Below are positions 45,852 through 55,700 of a stretch of DNA of 64,000 nucleotides, in pieces (position 1 is the first letter of the stretch; every line of letters begins with the position of its first letter). Origin of the DNA: Erythrobacter aureus (lineage in GTDB: Bacteria > Pseudomonadota > Alphaproteobacteria > Sphingomonadales > Sphingomonadaceae); the NCBI RefSeq assembly GCF_003355455.1, contig NZ_CP031357.1, forward strand, positions 1,218,501-1,282,500, written 5' to 3'. The notes under the pieces were generated by a model, which was not told the origin of the DNA, made no database searches, and was given only the letters and a program-made list of their open reading frames with translations. The translations under genes were made by a program, and so were the position numbers.

Positions 45852-46646
45852 ATGGCCGTCATCAAGGATATCGACGAGACACAGGCGCCGCTGCTCGATC
45901 ACCTGATCGAATTGCGCGCGCGGCTGGTGCGCTGCGTGCTCGCGCTGGCGATCGCCTTCGGCATCAGCCTCTATTTCGCCGATCCGATCCTCGGCTTTCT
46001 CATCCAGCCGCTGAAGAACTCCTTCGCGGAAGGCGAGGGGCAACTCATCTTCACCAAGCTGTACGAAGTGTTCTTCGTCGAGCTGAAGGTCGCGCTGTTC
46101 GCGGGGTTCTGTCTCAGCTTCCCGATCATTGCCAACCAGCTTTGGGCCTTCATTGCGCCCGGGCTCTATGCGAAAGAGAAGAAGGCTTTCCTGCCTTTTC
46201 TGCTGGCGACGCCGATCCTGTTCACCATGGGCGCGGCCCTGGCCTATTACGTGGTGATGCCAACGGCGTTCCGCTGGTTCCTCGGCTTCGAAGGCACGGC
46301 GGGCGGGCTCGAGATCCAGGCGCTGCCGACCGCGAATGAATATCTCGGCCTGGTGATGCAGTTCATTCTCGCTTTCGGGATGAGCTTCCTGTTGCCTGTG
46401 TTGCTGCTGCTCCTGCACCGGGCAGGTATCGTAACGCGCGACCAGCTCGTTTCCGCACGCCGCTACGTCATCGTTGGGGTGGTCGCGCTGGCCGCTATTA
46501 TCACGCCGCCCGATCCAGGCTCGCAGCTATTGCTGGCGATCCCGCTGCTGCTATTGTTCGAAGGCTCGCTCGTGCTGATGCGGCTGACCGAGAAGCGGCG
46601 CAAGGCGGAAGCGGGAAAGCCCGAGGAACCTCAGTCCGCGTCGTAG
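45852..46646 (+). CDS. tatC: Twin-arginine translocase subunit TatC
   Basis: 264 residues with six membrane helices. Typical elements are LLDHLIELRARLVRCVLALAI (first cytoplasmic loop and helix 1), EVFFVELKVALFAGFCLSFP, and FIAPGLYAKEKKAFLPF. It is the receptor for twin-arginine signal peptides. Its last 16 bases overlap the end of the convergent amidohydrolase gene. Confidence 0.97.
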   Translation: MAVIKDIDETQAPLLDHLIELRARLVRCVLALAIAFGISLYFADPILGFLIQPLKNSFAEGEGQLIFTKLYEVFFVELKVALFAGFCLSFPIIANQLWAFIAPGLYAKEKKAFLPFLLATPILFTMGAALAYYVVMPTAFRWFLGFEGTAGGLEIQALPTANEYLGLVMQFILAFGMSFLLPVLLLLLHRAGIVTRDQLVSARRYVIVGVVALAAIITPPDPGSQLLLAIPLLLLFEGSLVLMRLTEKRRKAEAGKPEEPQSAS

Positions 46647-48280
46647 ACCTTGCGTCCGCCGACCCAGGTTTCGAGCACTTTCGTCGCGCGCAGTTCGCTG
46701 GGCGTCGCCAGTAGCGGATCGCGGTCGATCAGGACGAAGTCGGCCCGTTCGCCCGGTAGCAGCCTGCCGAATCGTCCTTCCGCAAAACCGGCATAGGCGG
46801 CTTCGCTGGTGAAGCCGGCCAGCGCCTGCTCGCGATTGACCCGATCCTGCGGTCGCCAGCCGCCGAAAGGCTCGCCATTGGCGTCCATGCGTGTGGTTGC
46901 GGCGGCGAGGCCGGCGAAGGGATCGGGCGATTCCACCGGTGCATCCGACCCGAAGGCCAGCCGCCCGCCCAATTGCAGGATGCTGTTCCAGGCATAGGCG
47001 CCCTCGAGCCGGTCCGGACCGAGCCGCGCCTCCGCCATCAGCCTGTCGCTGGTCTGGTGCACCGGCTGCATCGAGGCGATGATACCGTTCCGTCCGAGCT
47101 TGGGCAGGTCGACCGGATCGACGATCTGGACATGCTCGATCCGCCAGCGGCGGTCGCCCGGAAAACTCTCGGCGATTTCCGCAATGGCGTTGAGCGCGTC
47201 CGCGTTCGCCGCCGTGCCGATTGCGTGGATCGCGGGTTGGAAATTGCCTTGGGCGGCGCGCACGAGGATGTTGCGCAGCTTGGCCGGGCCCGTAATCGGC
47301 AGACCGGTATTGCCCGGATCGTCGGCATAGGGGCGCTTGAGCCAGGCCCCGCGGCTGCCCAGGGCGCCATCGAGGTAGAGCTTAACCCCATTCATCCGCA
47401 GCCTATCATTGTAAAGCCAGGGCGAAGGGCGCGCGCCTGCGATCAGTTCCATCTGTTCAGGCCCTGCCGCGTAGGCCATGATCCTCAGCGTCAGCGCCCC
47501 TTTGTCACCCGCCCGGCGGAAGGCCTGCCAGTCCTCGATCGTGGTGCCCATATCGGCGACGGCGGTTATGCCATGGCGGTGCAGGACTTTCTGTGCCTCG
47601 GCAAAGGCGAGGTCGCGCTCGTTAGGTCGCGGGGCCGGGATGGCCGCCCGCATCAACTCTTCGGCGGCATCCACGAAGACGCCCGAGGGCTGCCGCGAAC
47701 CGGGCAGGCGCTCGATCCGGCCACCGGCGGGGCTTTCGCTCGCCGCCGTAATTCCCGCCGCCTGCATGGCGAGCGTATTGGCCCAGCCGGCATGTCCGTC
47801 GACGCGCGCCAGATAGACCGGGCGGTCGGCGACCGCGCTGTCGAGTTCGGCAGCGGTGGGAAAGCGGCCCAGCCCCCATTTTTCCTGGTTCCAGCCGCGT
47901 CCCAGAATCCAGGGGCGGGCTTCGTTTTCCGCAGCGAACCGGCGGATTTTGTCCAGCGCTTCGGCAAGCGAATTGGTATCCGACAGGTCGAGCGTCAGCG
48001 CGCCGATGCCGATCCCCATGACATGTGCATGGGCATCGATCAGGCCTGGGATCATCACCGCACCCTGGCCATTCTCGCGGTAATCGGTCTGTGGCTTCTT
48101 CTCGCCCGATTCGAGGATTTGCGCGACCTTGCCGTCATCGTCGATCACCAGCGCGGTAAAGCGCTGGATTTTGCCATCCACACCGATGGTGATCCCTTCG
48201 ACATTGTCGATCAGTACGTCAGCCTGCGTCGGCCCGGCGATTGCCAGCGCCATGGCACTGGCGAGATATTTGAACTTCAT
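46631..48280 (-). CDS. Exported metal-dependent amidohydrolase (YtcJ-like, amidohydrolase family 3)
   Basis: 549 residues from ATG 48280; a longer in-frame reading upstream runs into the promoter of ilvA. Residues 1-20 look like a signal peptide (MKFKYLASAMALAIAGPTQA). The metal site starts with PGLIDAHAHVMG. A LARVDGHAGWANT segment, a long TIM barrel, WRIEHVQIVDP and FGSDAPVESPDPFAGL with the last metal Asp follow. The family hydrolyses amide or related bonds of small molecules; the substrate is unknown. The C-terminal ADFVLIDRDPLLAT and WVGGRKVYDAD are typical. It is convergent with tatC and divergent from ilvA (106 bp). Confidence 0.9.
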   Translation of the reverse strand: MKFKYLASAMALAIAGPTQADVLIDNVEGITIGVDGKIQRFTALVIDDDGKVAQILESGEKKPQTDYRENGQGAVMIPGLIDAHAHVMGIGIGALTLDLSDTNSLAEALDKIRRFAAENEARPWILGRGWNQEKWGLGRFPTAAELDSAVADRPVYLARVDGHAGWANTLAMQAAGITAASESPAGGRIERLPGSRQPSGVFVDAAEELMRAAIPAPRPNERDLAFAEAQKVLHRHGITAVADMGTTIEDWQAFRRAGDKGALTLRIMAYAAGPEQMELIAGARPSPWLYNDRLRMNGVKLYLDGALGSRGAWLKRPYADDPGNTGLPITGPAKLRNILVRAAQGNFQPAIHAIGTAANADALNAIAEIAESFPGDRRWRIEHVQIVDPVDLPKLGRNGIIASMQPVHQTSDRLMAEARLGPDRLEGAYAWNSILQLGGRLAFGSDAPVESPDPFAGLAAATTRMDANGEPFGGWRPQDRVNREQALAGFTSEAAYAGFAEGRFGRLLPGERADFVLIDRDPLLATPSELRATKVLETWVGGRKVYDAD

Positions 48281-48386
48281 CTGAGGCGGCCCCTCCGGAT
48301 TAGAGCGCCCGCGATAAGGCATAGCTTGCGCGAGGCAAACCCTTTCGGCGATTGCGTCGGAGCGGAGCGGGCCGTAGGGGCGATCC

Positions 48387-49637
48387 ATGACCGAAGCATC
48401 TCCCGTGCGTGCCTCGAAGGCGACCGAGCTTTTGACTCTCGACGATGTCCGCGCCGCTGCGGCCCGGATCGAAGGCGCGGTGGTCCGCACGCCCATGCTT
48501 CACTCGCAAACACTGTCGGAGATTTGCGGAGCGGACATCTGGCTCAAATTCGAAAACCACCAGTTCACCGCCGCCTATAAGGAGCGCGGCGCATTGAATG
48601 CGCTACTGCATCTCGACGATGAACAGAAGGCGCGCGGCGTGATCGCGGCCTCGGCCGGCAATCATAGCCAGGGGCTCAGCTATCACGGTCGCCGCCTTGG
48701 CGTGCCGGTCACGATTGTCATGCCGCAAACCACGCCCAGCGTGAAAGTGATGCAGACCGAAAGCGTGGGCGGCAATGTCGAGCTGTTCGGCGAGACTTTC
48801 GACGAAGCCTATGCTCATGCGCGCGAGCTGGAAGAGGAGCGCGGGCTCACCTTCATCCATCCCTTCGACGATCCGCTGGTGGCGGCGGGGCAGGGTACGG
48901 TCGCGCTCGAAATGCTCGCGGACAAGGATGATTTCGATTGTCTCGTCGTGCCGATCGGCGGCGGCGGTTTGATGAGCGGCATGGCGACGGTCGCCAAGGC
49001 GGTGAAGCCCGAAATCGAAATGGTCGGGGTGCAGGCCGAACTCTACCCGTCGATGTATTCCGCCGTGACCGGAGACGATCGCCCCTGCGGTGGCGATACG
49101 CTGGCAGAAGGGATCGCCGTGAAGGCGCCGGGCCAATTCACCCGTCAGATCATCGCCGAACTGGTCGACGAGGTGCTGCTGGTGAAGGAACCGAAGCTTG
49201 AGCATTCGGTGTCGCTGCTGCTCCAGATCGAGAAGACCGTGGTCGAGGGCGCAGGGGCGGCGGGGCTCGCGGCCGTGCTGTCCAATCCAGAAAAATTCGC
49301 GGGCAAGACCGTCGGGCTGGTCCTGTGTGGCGGCAATATCGACACGCGCCTGCTCGCCAACGTCCTGCTGCGCGATCTGGCCCGTTCGGGCCGCCTGGCG
49401 CGGTTGCAGATCGTGTTGCAGGATCGCCCGGGGGCCTTGTTCAAGGTGATGCGCGAATTCAACGCGCATAACGTCAATATCATCGAGATCTACCACCAGC
49501 GCATTTTCACCACTTTGCCGGCGAAAGGGCTGACGGCGGAGATCGAATGCGAAGCCCGCGACGGGGAGCAGATCGACCGGTTGGTGGGTGCGCTTCGCGA
49601 AAAAGGCTACAGCGTGGAGCTTGCAGAGCTGGCCTGA
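48387..49637 (+). CDS. ilvA: Threonine ammonia-lyase with ACT domain
   Basis: 416 residues. The PLP Lys is Lys65 (TAAYKERGA), the phosphate loop is PIGGGGL near 190, and SAGNHSQGL is the substrate loop. After about residue 340 an ACT domain (RLQIVLQDRPGALFKVMREFNAHNVNIIEI) provides allosteric control. The enzyme turns threonine to 2-oxobutanoate and ammonia, the entry to isoleucine synthesis or a degradative route. The single ACT domain and length match the shorter bacterial TdcB/IlvA-type forms. It stands alone. Confidence 0.93.
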   Translation: MTEASPVRASKATELLTLDDVRAAAARIEGAVVRTPMLHSQTLSEICGADIWLKFENHQFTAAYKERGALNALLHLDDEQKARGVIAASAGNHSQGLSYHGRRLGVPVTIVMPQTTPSVKVMQTESVGGNVELFGETFDEAYAHARELEEERGLTFIHPFDDPLVAAGQGTVALEMLADKDDFDCLVVPIGGGGLMSGMATVAKAVKPEIEMVGVQAELYPSMYSAVTGDDRPCGGDTLAEGIAVKAPGQFTRQIIAELVDEVLLVKEPKLEHSVSLLLQIEKTVVEGAGAAGLAAVLSNPEKFAGKTVGLVLCGGNIDTRLLANVLLRDLARSGRLARLQIVLQDRPGALFKVMREFNAHNVNIIEIYHQRIFTTLPAKGLTAEIECEARDGEQIDRLVGALREKGYSVELAELA

Positions 49638-49808
49638 ATGGCACGCCTGGCCATCGCCGAAAATCCTCGGGTTCGGCGCGCTTTTCGAGCTAGTCGGCGG
49701 GCAAGGCCCGTTTTTCATGGTTAAGAGGGTTTTAACGCGGGTCCGGCTCTGGCATTGATACGTCCAACAGGTAAGGATTTCTTAGCCTTCGAGAGGACGC
49801 AGCGCCAA
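49638..49808 (+). terminator. Spacer after ilvA with a short terminator-like hairpin
   Basis: CGGGC-AAG-GCCCG followed by TTTTT at 49698-49715 is a small intrinsic-terminator shape 60 bp after ilvA. The stem has only five pairs and a three-base loop, so it is weak. The rest is the leader of bpt. Confidence 0.45.
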
Positions 49809-50651
49809 GTGACCGCCCCGATCCGCTTCCCCCGGTTTTTCGTAACCAGCCCCGCACCGTGCCCGTATCTGCCGGGCAAGAGCGAGCGAAAGGTCTTCAC
49901 CGAATTGCGCGGCGACAATGCCGACGAACTGAACGAAGCTCTGGGCCGGATCGGCTTCCGCCGCAGCCAGACGGTTGCCTACCGCCCGTCCTGTCTCGAT
50001 TGTCAGGCCTGTGTATCGGTTCGTGTGGTGGCCGATGAATTCAGGCCATCCTCCAGCCAGAAGCGCGCGCTGAAGGCCCATGACGATCTGATCGCCACCG
50101 AATGTCGACCCTGGGCAACCTCGGAACAGTTCGATCTGTTGCGGAAATATCTCGCTGCGCGTCATCCGGGTGGCGGAATGACGCAGATGGAAGAGACCGA
50201 CTTTGCGGATATGGTGGAACACACCAGCGTATCCAGCTATGTCATTGAATATCGGGAGCCGGGGATCGGCGCCGAACCGGGTCGTCTGGTCGGAGCCTGT
50301 CTCACCGACTACCAGGGCGATGGGCTGTCGATGATCTACAGCTTCTACGACCCTGATCATAAGGATCGCGCAGGGCTTGGAAACTACATCATCCTCGACC
50401 ATATCCGCCGTGCCGCCGAAAACGGACTGCCTTACGTCTATCTCGGCTATTGGGTCGAAGGGGCAGAGCGGATGCAGTACAAAATTCGCTACCGCCCGCT
50501 CGAACGGCTCGGCCGCAGTGGATGGGAACGCATGCCCGAGCATGAGCAGAAACGACTCATCGCCGTCGCTACGGCTCCCCGCGCCAAGCGGCGGGATGAC
50601 GCTCTTCCGGCCAAAGATGGCCTCGCTGCGGAATACAAGATCGCCGAGTGA
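49809..50651 (+). CDS. bpt: Aspartate/glutamate leucyltransferase (N-end rule)
   Basis: 280 residues from a GTG at 49809, chosen because the family starts MTAPIRFPRFFVT exactly there; upstream ATG/TTG readings add unrelated residues. Cys are seen in PCPYLPGKSERKVF and in SCLDCQACVSVRV, the N-terminal set of the Ate/Bpt family. The acyltransferase core holds LVGACLTDYQGDGLSMIYSF and YVYLGYWVEGAERMQYK. It adds Leu from Leu-tRNA to N-terminal Asp or Glu, marking proteins for ClpAP through ClpS. tamA begins inside its last 35 bases. Confidence 0.94.
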   Translation: MTAPIRFPRFFVTSPAPCPYLPGKSERKVFTELRGDNADELNEALGRIGFRRSQTVAYRPSCLDCQACVSVRVVADEFRPSSSQKRALKAHDDLIATECRPWATSEQFDLLRKYLAARHPGGGMTQMEETDFADMVEHTSVSSYVIEYREPGIGAEPGRLVGACLTDYQGDGLSMIYSFYDPDHKDRAGLGNYIILDHIRRAAENGLPYVYLGYWVEGAERMQYKIRYRPLERLGRSGWERMPEHEQKRLIAVATAPRAKRRDDALPAKDGLAAEYKIAE

Positions 50652-52791
50652 CCGGATAGGGCTGGCCTTTGGCGCCTGCGCTGCCGCCATCGCGCTTTCG
50701 ACTACTTCGCCGCTCGCCGCGCAGGACAGTGTTGCGCCGCCATCGCTCGAGGATCTGATACCCGACGAAGCAGTCGAGAACTCCGACGACTGGGCTCGGC
50801 GGGGGACCGACGATTCGGGCGCTTCCGAAACGGATGTACCTGCCGGCCCGGACTTGGAGGCGCCGATCGCCGAACTGCCCGGCATCTCGGTGGCTTGGCC
50901 TGAGGATATCGAGCTCGAGCCGCTTCAGTCGCTCGAGCCCGAGCAGGATATCGAGTTTGCGCAATTGCTCGAAGGCGCGCCGCAGATCGCGGTCGACGAG
51001 GCCGAGCTCGAGGAACTGTCCTCGACACTGGTCCTCGGCTTTCCGCAGAAGGAGCCGCCGTTCAGCCAGAGGGGTGATTTCGTCGATCGCTTCGAAGCGC
51101 TTTCGACTATCGAGGAGCTCGGCGGTGGCGACGAAAACGTCGCCCAGCTCGCCGCCCGGGCGCGCGAGGACGAAGAACTGCTCGGCAATCTGCTGCGCGT
51201 CTACGGCTATTACGATGGCGAGATCATTCGTACTATCGGCACACGCGATGCGGGTGAAGATGCGGCCGTGCAGAGACCCCGTGTGCGGTTCGATATCGTG
51301 CCGGGGCCTCGCTACAAGGTCGGCGTGGTCGATCTGGGCGAGCTCGGCACGGCATCCGACGCCGTTTCGTTGCGCAGGTCCTTCGGGGTCGAGACCGGGG
51401 ACTATTTGCAATCGGATACCATCATCGCCGAGCGCTTCGACCTCGATCGGGCATTGGGCGAAAGCGGGTACGCCTTTGCCGAAATCGACGAGCCCGAACT
51501 GCTGATCGATCACGAGCGGGTCGAGGGCGACCTGACCATGCCGGTACGACCGAACGGCAAATATGTTTTCGGCGAAGTGATCAGCAGCGACGAGGCGTTT
51601 CTTTCCAGCCGCCACTTGGCGAGCATCGCCCGGTTCGATCCCGGCGACGTCTATCAACGCAGCCTGGAATTCGATCTTCGCCGTGCAGTGACCGCCACCG
51701 GCCTGGTGTCCACCGCCGGGGTCGAAGTGCGCGAAGTAGAGCCACCGCAGGGTGACGAACCCGGCGTGGTTGCGATTGATGTTACGATGGAGCGGGCGAA
51801 GCTGCGCACTATCTCGGGCGCAATCGGGTATGGTTCGGAAGAGGGTGTTCGCATCCAGGCGAGCTGGGAGCATCGCAACCTGTTTCCGCCCGAAGGCGCG
51901 CTGCGACTGCGCAGCATCCTGGGCACGCGCGAACAGCTTGCCGGGATCACCTTCCGCAAGAACAATTTCGGCGGGCGCGACAAGGTCCTCACTGTCGATG
52001 CCTATGCTTCCAGCGTCGATACGGTTGCCTATGACGCGCGCACGGTGGCGCTGACGGGCACGTATGAACGCACATCGACACTGCTGTTCCAGAAGCCGCT
52101 GGCCTGGGGCATCGGAGCGGAAATACTCGCCACCGACGAACGCAACCGGATCGTCGACGGGATTGCCCGCCCGCGCCAGACCTATTTCGTCGGCGCGCTG
52201 TTCGGCCGCGCCACGCTGGATACAAGCGATTCCCTGCTCGATCCCACGCGTGGCTATCGCGTGACCGGCTTCCTCGCTCCGGAAACCTCGCGCACGCGGG
52301 GGCAACAATATTATTACCTCCGCAACCGGGTCGATGCGTCCTATTACCAGTCGATCGGGGACCGGACGATACTTGCCGCACGCGCCGCTTTCGCCAGCAT
52401 TCAGGGTGCCGATCTGATCGGGGTTGCGCCGTCGCGCAGGCTTTATGCCGGAGGCGGTGGCTCGGTCCGCGGGTATGGCTATCAGGCGATCGGCCCCAAG
52501 AATGAGTTCATGGAACCGATTGGCGGGCGCAGCCTCGTCGAAGCCTCGATCGAGGCGAGAATAGGGACCGGGTTTCTGGACGGCGCGGTTTCGGTCGTGC
52601 CGTTCTTCGATCTCGGCAGTGTATCGACCTCAGCCACGCCCGATTTCGGCGAAATCAAGATGGGTGCAGGTCTCGGCCTACGCTATACAACCGGCTTCGG
52701 ACCGATCCGGTTCGACGTTGGCATCCCGCTCAATCCCGAACCGGAGGATTCCGCTGTCGGGGTCTATATCTCCTTGGGGCAGGCCTTCTGA
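50617..52791 (+). CDS. tamA: Outer-membrane assembly factor TamA (BamA/TamA family)
   Basis: 724 residues from ATG 50617, which lies inside bpt; a later non-ATG start cannot be ruled out. A signal peptide follows (LAFGACAAAIALSTTSPLAAQ). An acidic Glu/Asp-rich stretch (about 35-140) precedes three POTRA-like units and a C-terminal barrel of the Omp85 type. The barrel carries GRATLDTSDSLLDPTRGYRVTG, LYAGGGGSVRGYGYQAIGP (the VRGY loop) and IRFDVGIPLNPEPED, ending in Phe. With the inner-membrane protein TamB it inserts autotransporters and other barrels. tamB starts one base before its stop. Confidence 0.93.
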   Translation: MASLRNTRSPSDRIGLAFGACAAAIALSTTSPLAAQDSVAPPSLEDLIPDEAVENSDDWARRGTDDSGASETDVPAGPDLEAPIAELPGISVAWPEDIELEPLQSLEPEQDIEFAQLLEGAPQIAVDEAELEELSSTLVLGFPQKEPPFSQRGDFVDRFEALSTIEELGGGDENVAQLAARAREDEELLGNLLRVYGYYDGEIIRTIGTRDAGEDAAVQRPRVRFDIVPGPRYKVGVVDLGELGTASDAVSLRRSFGVETGDYLQSDTIIAERFDLDRALGESGYAFAEIDEPELLIDHERVEGDLTMPVRPNGKYVFGEVISSDEAFLSSRHLASIARFDPGDVYQRSLEFDLRRAVTATGLVSTAGVEVREVEPPQGDEPGVVAIDVTMERAKLRTISGAIGYGSEEGVRIQASWEHRNLFPPEGALRLRSILGTREQLAGITFRKNNFGGRDKVLTVDAYASSVDTVAYDARTVALTGTYERTSTLLFQKPLAWGIGAEILATDERNRIVDGIARPRQTYFVGALFGRATLDTSDSLLDPTRGYRVTGFLAPETSRTRGQQYYYLRNRVDASYYQSIGDRTILAARAAFASIQGADLIGVAPSRRLYAGGGGSVRGYGYQAIGPKNEFMEPIGGRSLVEASIEARIGTGFLDGAVSVVPFFDLGSVSTSATPDFGEIKMGAGLGLRYTTGFGPIRFDVGIPLNPEPEDSAVGVYISLGQAF

Positions 52792-55700
52792 TGACCGAGG
52801 ATATACGCGATCCGGCGGCAGAGGATATGGCACCCGCGCGCCGCAGCCGGTCCGGACGGCCAGGCAAATGGCTGCTGGGGGCGGTAGCGGCACTGGTCCT
52901 GCTCCTTGCCGGAGCACTCGTATTGCTCAATACGCCTTTGGGCGAACGCTTCCTGGCCAGTCGCATTGCCGAGCGGACGTTTCCCAATGGCTTGAATATC
53001 CAGATCGGCCGGATCGAAGGCAATTTGTACGGCGCAGCCACCTTGCACGATGTTCGCCTGTCCGATCCCAAAGGCGTGTTCCTGACGATTCCACGGGCGG
53101 AAATCGACTGGAACCCAGGTGCATGGCTTTCGAACCGGCTTGAAATCGACACATTCGCCGCGCGGCGCGCGGTCATGGCGCGTATTCCGGAGTTTCTCCC
53201 AAGCGAAGAGGACGGGCCGATCCTGCCCGGCTTCGACATCTCGATCGAAGAGCTGGAGATCGACCAGCTCACCCTGGCTCCGGGGATAGCTGGCGAGAAT
53301 GCGCAGCGCGTCGATCTTGCGGGCAGTGCGCAGGTCGCCGACCGTCGGCTGTTGGTCGATGTCGACGGGCGGCTCGGACGGCGCGACCGGGTCGCCTTGC
53401 TGGTTGACGCGGAACCCGATGGCGATGATTTCGACCTGTCGCTCGATGTCGTTGCGGCAGCGGATGGACCGCTGGCCGCTCTGGCCGGTGTCGATACACC
53501 GCACACCGCCTCCATTCGCGGCGACGGTACATGGTCGCGGTGGTCCGGCGGACTGCTTGTCCGCAACGAGGGCGAGCGTGTCGCCGCCATGCGCATCACC
53601 AACCGGGCAGGCGTCTTTGGGTTGCTCGGCAAATTCGATCCTTCCGGTTTCCTGTCCGGAACCCCGGCCAAGGCCTTAGGGGACGATGTAGCCTTCAAGG
53701 CCGAACTGGCGATCGACAGCCGCATCTTCGATGGCCAGGCCAGGATGATCGGGCGTGGTATCGGTATCGATGCAGCCGGTCTCGTCGATTTGGGCGAGAA
53801 CCGTGCCGAAGAGCTCCAGGTCGAGGCATTCGTGCGCGATCCCGATCTGCTGGGCGACGGTCTTGCTTTACGCGGTACTCGCCTGACGGCCACGCTCGAC
53901 GGGCCTTTCCGCGACCTTGCGATTGTTCACGATCTCCGCGTGGAAGAGCTGGACCTTGGCGGTACGCTGCTCACCGACCTGCGGCAGCAGGGAACCGCCC
54001 GCTATGACGGCACGCGCTGGACGCTCCCGCTCGACCTGTCGCTGGCAAGGGTGACGAGCGGCAATACTCTGCTCGATCCTCGCTTGGTCGATGGCAGGGG
54101 GCGGGGCACGCTGGTGCTGAGCGGGTCGACTCTGCTGTCCGACGATGTGCAAATTGCCTTTCGGGGGACCTCGGCCAATCTGGCCCTGCGCGGCGATTTG
54201 TCCCGTGGGCGCTATCAGGTGCGCGGCCCCGTACAGGCGCGCGGGCTCACGCTTGATAACGTAGGCACCGCAGGCGGTACGGCCATGATCGATCTCGTCC
54301 TGGCACCGGGATCGCCCTGGCGCCTCGCGGCGGATGTCGATGCGCGGATTGCGCCCGTTTCCAATGCCACTCTCGCCAATCTGGCCGGTGCGCCGATACG
54401 CGTTCGGGGAGGCATCGCGGTGGGCGGTTCGGCGCCACTCGATTTCAATCGATTGCGTGTCGATGCAAGCAAGGTGCGGCTTGCTCTGGACGGGAGTGTC
54501 GCTCAGGGCACGACCCGCGTCGCCGGGGCAGGCACGCATGTCGATTTCGGAGACTTTACTATCGAAGCCAGCGTCGCCGACGCTGGCCCCAGCGCGGCGC
54601 TGGTGTTCGCACGACCGGCGACCGGATTGGAAAACGTCCGCGTGGCGATAGCGCCCAGCGATCAGGGATTTGCCATCGAGACCGAGGGCAGTTCCGTCCT
54701 CGGCCCCTTTGTCGGCGAACTGGGGCTGATCGCACCGGAAGATGGCCCAACGCGCATTGCGATCGAACGCATGCGCGTATCCGACACCGCTGTTACCGGC
54801 GCAGTCACGCTGGTCGATGGCGGTGTGGATGGCACCTTGGCTTTCGGCGGCGGCGGGCTCGACGGGACGGTCGCACTCGCGCCGCGCAATGGCGGACAGG
54901 GGCTCGACATCGCGCTGCAGGCGCGCAATGCGCGCTTCGGTGGTGACACGCCCCTGCGCATAGCACGGGGAAATCTCGAAGCCGCGGGCCTCATTCGCGA
55001 GGGCGATACGACCTTTTCGGGTTCGGGCACTGCCGCCGGACTGTCCTATGGTACGCTGTTCATCTCCCGGCTCGCGGCACAGGGCGAGATCGAAAACGGG
55101 ATCGGACGCGTGGATGCTTCGCTGGCGGGCAGGCGCAGCGGACGTTTCGTGCTCGACCTCAATGCTCGCATCCGTCCCGAGCAGATCGCGCTGGCGGCAC
55201 AGGGCGAGTTCGGGGGTAGGCGCATCTCCATGCCGCGCCGAGCTGTCCTGACCAGTATGGAGGGAGGCGGATGGCGCCTTTCGCCCACTCAGCTATCCTA
55301 TGGCGACGGCGGTCTGATCGCTTCGGGTCTCTTTGGCGGCGGCGACCTCGATTTCGATTTCAAGCTCGCGCGTATGCCGCTCTCCCTCATCGATATCGTG
55401 CGGGCCGATACCGGATTGGGCGGCACAATCTCCGGCACTGTGGCTTATCGGACCGGGGCCGACGGGCTACCGGTGGGGGATGCCAAGGTCCGGATTGACG
55501 GGCTCACCCGGTCCGGCCTCGTCCTCACATCGCGGCCGGTCGATGTGGCGCTCATGGCGCGCCTCAGCGAGAGCGAACTCGAAGCGCGCGCGCTGCTGCG
55601 CAATGACGACATCCGCCGCGGCCGCGTACAAGCGCGGATTACGGGTCTGCCGTCCAAAGGAATGCTCATCGACCGGTTGCGAGCCGGGCGCCTTTTCGGC

